A DNA stretch of 64,000 nt from Sporomusa malonica (GTDB taxonomy: Bacteria > Bacillota > Negativicutes > Sporomusales > Sporomusaceae). The stretch is taken from assembly GCF_041428715.1 (NCBI RefSeq), contig NZ_CP155572.1; one strand, written 5' to 3'. Every line of letters begins with the position of its first letter. Position 1 is the first letter of the stretch. Below, in pieces: positions 18,399 through 25,853 of the stretch. The notes beneath the pieces are model-generated. The model was not told the DNA's origin and did not search any database. It was given only the letters and a program-made list of their open reading frames with translations. Both the position numbers and the translations under genes were made by a program.

Positions 18399-19685
18399 AT
18401 GAAAAATTTCAGATGGGTTTTAGCGGCATTAATGTTCCTTATAACTTTTATGTCTTATATGGACCGGGTCAATTTATCGGTTGCTACACCTGAAATTATG
18501 CGAGAGTTTAATTTCACGAAGATGGATATTGGCTTTTTCCAAACGGTTTTTTTCATGGGGTATGCCGCGATGCAAGTGCCTGGGGGCATACTGGCGGAGT
18601 ACTTTCGTCATCGGATAGTTGTTGTAGCCGCCGTTACCTGGTGGTCGGTATTTACGGCCCTTACTGCAGCAGCTAGCACATTTTCTCAGTGGGTGATTAT
18701 TAGGGGGGCGTTTGGGTTAGGGGAAGGTCCTGTTTATCCGGCGCTCAGTACTTTTATCGCCCGGTGGTTTAATCCGGCTGAAAAGGGGAAAGCATCTTCA
18801 ATTATGCTTAGCGGTGCTTTTGTTGGTCCGGTATTTGGACCCGCGATTACTGTCGCATTGATGCTAGCCTTTGGCTGGCGTTCCGTATTTGTGATCTTTG
18901 GTGTGGCAGGTATTTTTATCGCATTAGGATGGCTGATATTTGCGAAGAACTCCCCGAAAGAAAGTCCATATGTGTCGGCGGCGGAATTGCAGTACATTGA
19001 TGAGGGGCGCAATGCGGCAGTTGAGGATAAGAAAGAGCTTGCTCCGTGGAAAAGTTTTATTACTTCAACACAATTTTGGGCCATAGGGATTCAATATTTT
19101 ATCGTAGACTATATCATGTATGTATATCTTGCTTGGCTGCCCTTATATCTTATGGAAGCTCAGAATTTTTCGCTGGCAAAAATGGGTATTGCCGCCTCAT
19201 TTCCATGGGCTGCATTATGTATTGTGACACTCTCGGTAGGCGCATTCAGCGACCGGTTGGTGGCAGCAGGCGCTTCCAAAGCTAAGGCGAGGTCTTACCT
19301 GGGGATAACAGGATTAGTATTGTGTTCATTATTCCTCTATTTAGGGGCCATTGCTACTAATCCGACGATGAATGTGTTTTGGCTTACCTTGTCATTAGGC
19401 TCTCTTGGCCTGGCGTTCCCTGCAGGTTGGTCAGCGTGTATCGATCTTGGCGGGAAGTTTTCGGGCTCTGTTTCAGGTTGGATGAATTTTTGGGGTAATA
19501 TTGGTGGCTGCATAGCTCCGCTACTCACAGCATGGATAGCAACTAATTATGGTTGGCAGGCTGCTATAATCGTAACAGCGTTGTCCGCAGTAATTGGGAT
19601 TATCGCTTGGTTATTTGTTAAACCTGATATTCCACTTCAGCGTAGCGAAGTAATACATACTGGGTCCCAAAGTAAATGCCATTAA
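18399..19685 (+). CDS. MFS transporter, ACS type (second)
   Basis: A 428-residue, 12-helix permease close in type to the 14889-16178 gene, with YMDRVNLSVATPEIM in helix 1 and the GEGPVYPALSTFIARWF segment typical of organic-acid:cation symporters. AAAGGGGG at 18383-18390 supports ATG 18399; a GTG at 18348 would add 17 unlikely residues. Two similar transporters around one LarA gene may import different isomers or substrates of one pathway. Confidence 0.85.
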   Translation: MKNFRWVLAALMFLITFMSYMDRVNLSVATPEIMREFNFTKMDIGFFQTVFFMGYAAMQVPGGILAEYFRHRIVVVAAVTWWSVFTALTAAASTFSQWVIIRGAFGLGEGPVYPALSTFIARWFNPAEKGKASSIMLSGAFVGPVFGPAITVALMLAFGWRSVFVIFGVAGIFIALGWLIFAKNSPKESPYVSAAELQYIDEGRNAAVEDKKELAPWKSFITSTQFWAIGIQYFIVDYIMYVYLAWLPLYLMEAQNFSLAKMGIAASFPWAALCIVTLSVGAFSDRLVAAGASKAKARSYLGITGLVLCSLFLYLGAIATNPTMNVFWLTLSLGSLGLAFPAGWSACIDLGGKFSGSVSGWMNFWGNIGGCIAPLLTAWIATNYGWQAAIIVTALSAVIGIIAWLFVKPDIPLQRSEVIHTGSQSKCH

Positions 19686-19732
19686 TATCCGAATATTTTT
19701 AGAGCATTAGAAAGATTAAAATAAATTATTTA

Positions 19733-19799
19733 TCGCCTGGCCTCAGAAGTTAAACCTGCTAATATGACGGCAGGTATATACAAATCTGTGGCCAGGCGA
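19733..19799 (+). promoter_or_regulatory. Long nested stem-loop upstream of the second LarA-like gene
   Basis: TCGCCTGGCC (19733-19742) pairs with GGCCAGGCGA (19790-19799); after a T-T mismatch CAGA pairs with TCTG, and inside lies ACCTGC/GCAGGT (19754-19759, 19770-19775). No T tract follows, so it is not a plain terminator. It sits 59 nt before the start codon and could be an RNA processing, stability or regulatory element. Confidence 0.55.
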
Positions 19800-19857
19800 G
19801 TTGTTAGCAATGGATCGGGAGAGTCAATGGAAAAGTCGAGGGGACGAGGTGGAAATT

Positions 19858-21132
19858 ATGTACGCAGAAACCGTTAACTTTCCTAGAATGGCTAGGGTTA
19901 AACAAATCATAGCACAGTCAGCTATTAAGGACATTAGAAGCGCAGTCAGCGAAGAAGTGAAGCGAATTAACGTAGCAGACCTTATCAAGCCTGGGGAGAA
20001 AGTCGGTATAACTGTTGGTAGTCGTGGTATAGCTAACTTAAAAGTTATCGTGGAGGTGCTTATTGAGGAGGTGGAACAGGTAGGCGGGGAACCCTTTATT
20101 CTACCGGCAATGGGTTCGCATGGCGGAGGAACTGCTGAAGGACAGATAGAAATGCTCAAGTCTTTAGGGATCAGTTCGGAAACAATGAATGTTCCTGTCA
20201 TTGCCTGTGGTGAAGCCAGTCAGATCGGTACAACCCAGCAAGGAATACCTGTCTATGTTAATAACATAACACTGTCGGAACAACTCGATAAGGTCATTAT
20301 TTTTAACCGAGTTAAGGAACACACTGAATTTGAGGGAGAGATCGAAAGTGGCATTCACAAGATTTGCGCAATAGGGATCGGCAATCCAAAAGGGGCTTTA
20401 ACCGTACACCAATATTCGCTTGATTTTGGTTATGAAAAAACCATTACCGAGGTCGGCGCTTATATTATTAACCACTTGCCAGTAGCCTTTGCTTTTGCTA
20501 CGGTAGAAAACTATTATCACAAAACAGCGCACCTTAAAGCGATGTTGCCTAATGAAATCGCTGATGAAGAAAAAAGGCTGTTAAAGTTGGCAAAGTCGAA
20601 CCTCGGCAAGATACCTTTCGAGGAGCTAGATGTTCTTATTATTGATGAAATGGGCAAAAACGTAAGTGGTGCCGGTATGGACACCAACGTTATTGGTAGA
20701 ATTCTGGTATTTGGCCAAAAGGAACCGGAAAAACCTGTCATAAAAAGAATTGTTGTACTAGACACCACTGAAGAAAGCCATGGTATGGCTACTGGTGTCG
20801 GTCTGGCAGACTTTACGACCAAGAAACTGGTAGATAAACTGGATTTATGGTCTACTTATTTTAATTGCATTACGGCCCAGGCTCCAGAAAAAGGCAGAAT
20901 ACCCATCTACTTTGCTACGGAGAAAGATAGTATTGGGGCAGCTTTGACTTGTATTGGCATTACTAAGCCTGAAGACGCTAGAGTTGTCCATATTCAAAAC
21001 ACTAATGAAGTTGAGATTATTGAGGTTTCTGAAAGCCTGGTTAAAGAAGTGGTGGATAGATCAAATTTGCAATTACTAGAAGAACTAAAACCAATGCAGT
21101 TTGATGAGGTAGGAAACATCATTAGAATTTAA
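19858..21132 (+). CDS. LarA-like (DUF2088) protein, divergent clade
   Basis: A 424-residue protein related to the LarA N-terminal domain. It shows GSRGIANLKVIVEVL, PAMGSHGGGTAEGQ and FNRVKEHTEFEGEIESGIHK, features of a clade annotated as DUF2088/lactate-racemase-like whose reactions are mostly uncharacterised. The canonical GGGRKxxxPG lysine loop of true LarA is absent, so nickel-pincer chemistry is not assured. ATG 19858 with GAGGTGG upstream is chosen over the TTG at 19801. It is co-directional with the MFS/LarA genes and is followed by a chemoreceptor. Confidence 0.7.
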   Translation: MYAETVNFPRMARVKQIIAQSAIKDIRSAVSEEVKRINVADLIKPGEKVGITVGSRGIANLKVIVEVLIEEVEQVGGEPFILPAMGSHGGGTAEGQIEMLKSLGISSETMNVPVIACGEASQIGTTQQGIPVYVNNITLSEQLDKVIIFNRVKEHTEFEGEIESGIHKICAIGIGNPKGALTVHQYSLDFGYEKTITEVGAYIINHLPVAFAFATVENYYHKTAHLKAMLPNEIADEEKRLLKLAKSNLGKIPFEELDVLIIDEMGKNVSGAGMDTNVIGRILVFGQKEPEKPVIKRIVVLDTTEESHGMATGVGLADFTTKKLVDKLDLWSTYFNCITAQAPEKGRIPIYFATEKDSIGAALTCIGITKPEDARVVHIQNTNEVEIIEVSESLVKEVVDRSNLQLLEELKPMQFDEVGNIIRI

Positions 21133-21203
21133 CATGAAGAACAACAGTTACACTATTTTAGTAATTAATAGAGCAAAAGGTGAACAGGAGAGGATATTTT
21201 TTA

Positions 21204-22982
21204 ATGAACAGTTTGCGCACAAAAGCAGTAGCTGCAATATGCGCTATTTGCTTTTTTACGGTAGCCGTTCTAGTGGGGTATAACTTATATCGTATGAAAA
21301 TTGAAACACAAAACAACATATCTTTAATGCGCCAAACCATGATGGAACAGTTTGAGCGGACGTTAAAACTGCAGGTTGAGAGTGCAGTAAGTATCATTGA
21401 AGCGAGTTATAAAGAACAGCAAAAAGGTATTCTTACTGAGCAAGATGCCAAAAAGAAGGCGGCTGATACTATCCGCGAGATTCGGTATGACAATGGAAAT
21501 TACCTATGGGTTGATACCTACGAAGGCTTAAACATTGTCTTATTGGGTAATAAGAACTTTGAAGGCAAATCACGCTGGAACTTTAAGGATGCCAAGGACA
21601 ATCCGGTTGTACAGGATTTGTTTAACGCAGCTAAAGCAAACGGCGGTGGTGGCTTTAGCGACTATTGGTTCCCTAAACCAGGGCAGAATGAGCCTTTGCC
21701 TAAGCGCGGCTATATTAAGATGTTTGAGCCTTACCGCTGGACGGTGGGAACTGGGGCTTGGTATGATTCTATTGATGCCGCCATTATCAAGCGTCAGCGC
21801 GAGTACGAAGAAGCCATGCAAAATTCTATGATGACTCAGGGAAGTATTGGCGTAGTTTTTCTTTTAATGGCTTGTGGATTAACCTTAATTTTGGTACGGT
21901 CTATAATTAATCCTTTGCACCACACACAAACCATCGTTAGCGAAATGGCAACAGGTAATTTAAGGGTAAACATAGATGATCGTGTTTTACAACGCAAGGA
22001 TGAGATCGGAATTTTGGCAACTGCTTTCAGCAATATGAATACTAATTTAAAACGACTTATCACTCAAGTTGCGCAATCTGCCGAGCAAATAGCCTCCTCC
22101 TCCCAACAATTCACAGCTAGCACCGACCAATCCGCAGAAGCTGCTAATCAAATTACCGCCTCCATTGTCAATGTGGCGAAGGGGGCTGAACAGCAGCTTA
22201 TCGCTGCGGAAAACACGAGCACGGTAGTAGAAGAGATGTCTTTAGCTATTGAGAAAATAACAGCTAGTGCCAACTATGTTGCTTCCCAATCCGCCAAAGC
22301 TGCTGATACTGCGCAAGATGGCAGGAAATCTGTCGAGCAAGCAGTTAGTCAAATGGGGCATATTGAACAGACAGTCAATGCCTCTGCTAAAGTAGTAGCC
22401 AAGCTGGGAGAACGATCCCATGAAATTGGCCAAATTATCGATACTATCTCCGGCATTGCCGGACAAACAAACCTTTTGGCCCTCAATGCCGCTATTGAAG
22501 CAGCCCGAGCCGGAGAACAAGGTAAAGGCTTTGCCGTTGTGGCAGAAGAAGTAAGAAAATTGGCCGAGCAATCGCAAGAAGCCGCTAAACAAATTGGGAA
22601 ACTAATCACTGAAATTAAGGGAGAAACCGACAAAGCGGTAGCGGCCATGAACGAAGGGAATAGCGAAGTAAAAACTGGAGCCGAAGCGGTCAATGTTGCG
22701 GGTCACACATTTACCGCGATTGCAGGCATGGTAACTGATGTATCGGCCCAAGTCCAGGAGATTTCAGTAGCCATCAGGCAAATGGCTGGTGTTAGCCAGC
22801 AAATCGTCAGCGAAGTAAAGCAAATCGACAGCTTGAGTAAAAATGCGGCTGGAGAAGCACAAATGGTATCAGCAGCCACAGAGGAACAATCGGCCTCCAT
22901 GCAAGAGATTGCATCTTCTAGTCAAGCTTTGGCCAAATTGGCTCAGGATCTTCAGCTTACAATTCAGCAATTTCAAGTTTAG
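21204..22982 (+). CDS. Methyl-accepting chemotaxis protein, sCache_2 sensor
   Basis: A 592-residue transmembrane chemoreceptor. Helix 1 covers about residues 8-28, the extracytoplasmic sCache-type domain about 35-200 (NYLWVDTYEGL, GYIKMFEPYRWTVGTGAWYD), helix 2 about 210-230, HAMP to about 285, and the signalling domain contains GQTNLLALNAAIEAARAGEQ. sCache_2 domains commonly bind small carboxylates. AGGAGAGG before ATG 21204 fixes the start; GTG 21180 overlaps it. Placed at the end of the hydroxyacid cluster, it may steer cells toward the same substrate. Confidence 0.9.
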   Translation: MNSLRTKAVAAICAICFFTVAVLVGYNLYRMKIETQNNISLMRQTMMEQFERTLKLQVESAVSIIEASYKEQQKGILTEQDAKKKAADTIREIRYDNGNYLWVDTYEGLNIVLLGNKNFEGKSRWNFKDAKDNPVVQDLFNAAKANGGGGFSDYWFPKPGQNEPLPKRGYIKMFEPYRWTVGTGAWYDSIDAAIIKRQREYEEAMQNSMMTQGSIGVVFLLMACGLTLILVRSIINPLHHTQTIVSEMATGNLRVNIDDRVLQRKDEIGILATAFSNMNTNLKRLITQVAQSAEQIASSSQQFTASTDQSAEAANQITASIVNVAKGAEQQLIAAENTSTVVEEMSLAIEKITASANYVASQSAKAADTAQDGRKSVEQAVSQMGHIEQTVNASAKVVAKLGERSHEIGQIIDTISGIAGQTNLLALNAAIEAARAGEQGKGFAVVAEEVRKLAEQSQEAAKQIGKLITEIKGETDKAVAAMNEGNSEVKTGAEAVNVAGHTFTAIAGMVTDVSAQVQEISVAIRQMAGVSQQIVSEVKQIDSLSKNAAGEAQMVSAATEEQSASMQEIASSSQALAKLAQDLQLTIQQFQV

Positions 22983-23456
22983 AAAACCCTCACACAATTT
23001 TAAGCTTAGACTATATCAGGTGTTAGAGCAGGTACATCTAGGTAACAATGAATGCACCGAATCTATAGCGGAACAATTGCTTCAAAACGCAACATGTCTA
23101 TATTAGGCTGCTGAGGATTTAATATACATAAAATATTGATTGAGAATTACTTGGCAAAAAAATGAAACCAGGCAGCGCCTGGTTTCATTTAAATTTTAAG
23201 CATCTTGCGCTGTAAGCAAAAAGCAAAAAAGAAAAGTAAAACTCCATCATAGGCTAACAACAGAGGGTTCTCATCGAATAGAGACGTTCAAACTTCTTGA
23301 TATGTCGCGGTACACGACAAAACTTCCGGGGAGTTTTCCTGACAGAAAAGTAGGTTCATACCTGGAGTACTTTTTCATTTTCACAGTCGAAATGAATCAC
23401 CATTCGCTGTCTTTTGCGTATAATGTATATCACGAAGACTGCGGTGGGGTGAGAGT
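22983..23456 (+). terminator. Intergenic region with the terminator that closes the chemoreceptor gene
   Basis: The clear element is AATGAAACCAGGC (23161-23173), loop AGC, then its perfect complement (23177-23189), flanked by an A run before and T-rich bases after; it can work in both directions. Near 23419-23424 TATAAT precedes the spoVK-like gene by about 35 bp, but no good -35 box is seen. No gene is supported here. Confidence 0.85.
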
Positions 23457-24425
23457 ATGGCTTACCTGTGGCCTGAAGATCTATTAAGCGCTATTGAATC
23501 TGGACAAATGTCTCCGTTAGAAGCGTTTAGGAAGTTACGTGAAATGGAAAACACCTCTGTCAGCCGCGATTCCGCTAGTCTACAATCTAGTGTAGAGCAA
23601 CGTATTGAAACTATTTTGCGTGAACTGGATAGTCTTATTGGTCTTACTGAAGTCAAGAAATTAGTACGTGAGATCTATGCTTTTATCGAAATTCAAAAAC
23701 GCCGGGAAAGAGAGCACTTGAACACCGAGCCTATGGTATTGCATATGATTTTTAAAGGCAATCCAGGTACCGGTAAAACAACTGTAGCCAGAATTATGGG
23801 CAAAGTATTCCGAGAAATGGGAGTTTTATCACGAGGGCACCTTATCGAAGTGGAACGGGCAGATTTAGTAGGCGAGTATATTGGTCATACTGCCCAGAAA
23901 ACAAGGGAACAATTAAAAAAGGCATATGGAGGAATACTGTTTATTGATGAGGCGTATTCTTTGGCTAGAGGTGGGGAAAAAGACTTCGGTAAAGAAGCAA
24001 TTGACTGTATGGTGAAAGCCATGGAAGATCATAAGGATGAACTTATATTAATTTTGGCCGGTTATCAGAAAGAAATGGAAAAATTTCTTCAGACAAATCC
24101 TGGCTTGAGATCCCGTTTCCCGATACATATTAATTTTCCTGATTATAATAAACAGGAGCTATTACAAATTGCTGAGCAGCTATGTGCTAAACGTCAGTAT
24201 CAACTTAATAGTCAGGCCAAGACTGTGCTATTAAGTTTGTTTAACCCTCCTGAAAATAATAGCGATGATAATTTTGGTAATGCTCGTACTGTGAGGAATA
24301 TTATTGAGAAGGCTATCAGGAGGCAAGCCGTACGCTTAATTCGCAAACATTCTACTACCAGAGAAGAGTTGATGGTTATTGAACCAAGCGATTTATCGGG
24401 GGTGGAAAAATGCGGGAATGTGTAA
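23457..24425 (+). CDS. spoVK: SpoVK/CbbX-type AAA+ ATPase
   Basis: A 322-residue AAA+ protein with Walker A GNPGTGKTTVAR, Walker B GGILFIDEAYSLARG, and the arginine-rich end of the second-region helices (GLRSRFPIHINFPDY, NARTVRNIIEKA). The length and order match stage V sporulation protein K, a mother-cell ATPase of spore maturation; the same fold occurs in the rubisco activase CbbX. ATG 23457 has GGGGTGAG upstream. It overlaps the next GTPase gene by 16 bp, starting a four-gene unit. Confidence 0.82.
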   Translation: MAYLWPEDLLSAIESGQMSPLEAFRKLREMENTSVSRDSASLQSSVEQRIETILRELDSLIGLTEVKKLVREIYAFIEIQKRREREHLNTEPMVLHMIFKGNPGTGKTTVARIMGKVFREMGVLSRGHLIEVERADLVGEYIGHTAQKTREQLKKAYGGILFIDEAYSLARGGEKDFGKEAIDCMVKAMEDHKDELILILAGYQKEMEKFLQTNPGLRSRFPIHINFPDYNKQELLQIAEQLCAKRQYQLNSQAKTVLLSLFNPPENNSDDNFGNARTVRNIIEKAIRRQAVRLIRKHSTTREELMVIEPSDLSGVEKCGNV

Positions 24426-25015
24426 TTATCGGGTGTCCTAACTCGGGGAAAACTTTGTTTGCCCTTAATTTTGCCGGATACCTGGGGGCAAAAAACGTTG
24501 ATGTGACGTTTCGAACCTACGATGGGTTGATGACTTGCCGCCATTTTTCTCTTGAAGAGGCTAAAAGGGAATTGTGTGGAATGGTTTTGCATAAAACACG
24601 ATCCTTACAGTCGATGGTTCTAAAAATGACTATAGGAAAAACAGCGGTTAATTTTAAACTTACTGACACCTGTGGTGTAAGCGAGCAAATACATGCCGAC
24701 GAAGGCATACGGAAGGGTATGGCCCAAACTATTGGTTTGTTGCGTTCGGCTGATTTTATTCTTCATATAATTGATCTATCACTCGTTAACAAAGATTATG
24801 CAGCTAATAAAGCCAGTATTGATTATGAGTTTTATAACTACGGTATTGCCCGCAATGCTTATATATTGTTAGGTAATAAAATTGACCTTGGTTCAGCTAA
24901 AGATAACCTGCCACGACTGACAGCCGCTTTCTCTAAGGCAATCGTTGTTCCTATTTCTGCTTTATATAGCCAAGGATTTAGAGAGGTGAAAGCTTATGTG
25001 GCCAGAAATATTTGA
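24410..25015 (+). CDS. Small P-loop GTPase, Era/FeoB-like
   Basis: A 201-residue GTPase made of little more than the G domain. It has G1 GCPNSGKT, G3 DTCG, G4 NKID and a G5-like SALY. Its G1 begins at residue 8, so there is no N-terminal extension. The start lies inside the 3' end of the spoVK-like gene, and its end overlaps the following membrane-protein gene by 20 bp. Tight packing suggests a shared task, perhaps during sporulation. Not recognised as a named family member. Confidence 0.7.
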   Translation: MRECVIIGCPNSGKTLFALNFAGYLGAKNVDVTFRTYDGLMTCRHFSLEEAKRELCGMVLHKTRSLQSMVLKMTIGKTAVNFKLTDTCGVSEQIHADEGIRKGMAQTIGLLRSADFILHIIDLSLVNKDYAANKASIDYEFYNYGIARNAYILLGNKIDLGSAKDNLPRLTAAFSKAIVVPISALYSQGFREVKAYVARNI

Positions 25016-25583
25016 ATTTCTATCCACGGCAGCAGCGGTGGCGTGTTGTTCGGCTTCAGTAAAATTAGCTGATGATTACTTAGATAAAGAATATGACGCT
25101 GTAGCTGGAAAAACTAACTGGGCTGAAGTATTGGGCAGAGGAACCATGCTCTATGCGATGTTTTTACTGGCAATGTCAGCTGGAATTAATACTAGATTAA
25201 GTCTTTCCCTGTTTTTGGCTAGCTATATTGTTGGGATGTTTAACAGCATGTATGAAAAATTGCCCAGCCGATTAAATGGATTTCAAGAATCACTAGTGGC
25301 TCTGATTATTGGCGTGGTATTCTTTGACTGGAATAGTATGTTGTTTTCACTTAGCTTTGTGGCAGCCGTACAATTATTTGATGATTACTTAGACGCCCAG
25401 TATGATCGTTTATCAGGACAACGCAATTTGGCTAACCGGTTTGGAGGGCTAGAATGCTTGATTATGGGTTTAATATGTGCACTGGCAGCCTGGGGAATAA
25501 ATGAAAATTTGTTTGTCCCTGCAGTGGTTGGGAGTGCAGTGGTTTATATATCCTCACTGAGCTGTGAGAGGGTACGGATGTGA
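24996..25583 (+). CDS. Compact membrane protein with duplicated DDYLD motif (UbiA-like)
   Basis: A 195-residue protein with about five or six hydrophobic segments. A DDYLD-x2-YD-x3-G motif occurs twice, at residues 26-34 and 129-137, each at the end of a hydrophobic helix and followed by an Asn. UbiA prenyltransferases carry two comparable Asp-rich motifs that bind Mg-diphosphate, but are usually near 290 residues with nine helices. This could be a reduced relative or an unrelated internally duplicated protein. It overlaps both neighbours (20 bp before, 4 bp after), so it belongs to the spoVK-GTPase unit. Function unknown. Confidence 0.6.
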   Translation: MWPEIFEFLSTAAAVACCSASVKLADDYLDKEYDAVAGKTNWAEVLGRGTMLYAMFLLAMSAGINTRLSLSLFLASYIVGMFNSMYEKLPSRLNGFQESLVALIIGVVFFDWNSMLFSLSFVAAVQLFDDYLDAQYDRLSGQRNLANRFGGLECLIMGLICALAAWGINENLFVPAVVGSAVVYISSLSCERVRM

Positions 25584-25801
25584 TACTATATGTTATTGTA
25601 AGCTTGCTGGTTTCATTTCTATTAGGGTATATCCTGGGCAAACACCAAGGGTGGGTAGCAGGTTGCTCCGAAATGGAGGCTGATATGCCGCTAAAGATAC
25701 GGCAGAAATCACTGGAACAAGGAAAATGTAGTATCTGTGATGAATACTGGACAAAAATGTCGAGCAATGAAAAAAATAACAAGGATTTGGAGACTTTGTA
25801 A
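25580..25801 (+). CDS. Small membrane-anchored protein with a CxxC
   Basis: A 73-residue protein: an N-terminal hydrophobic helix (about residues 2-20, GYILGKHQGW at its end), then a soluble tail containing CSICDEYW. GTG 25580 overlaps the preceding stop (GTGA), a usual translational coupling. The CxxC could bind a metal or be redox active. No family recognised. Confidence 0.6.
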   Translation: MILYVIVSLLVSFLLGYILGKHQGWVAGCSEMEADMPLKIRQKSLEQGKCSICDEYWTKMSSNEKNNKDLETL

Positions 25802-25853
25802 CAAAAATAGTGTAAAGTACTAGTAATAGTTTAAAGTTAGGGGTGTTTGATGA

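Noticed and set aside
23302..23487. 61-codon frame before spoVK
   Set aside because: Overlaps the true spoVK start, lacks a ribosome site and conserved features.
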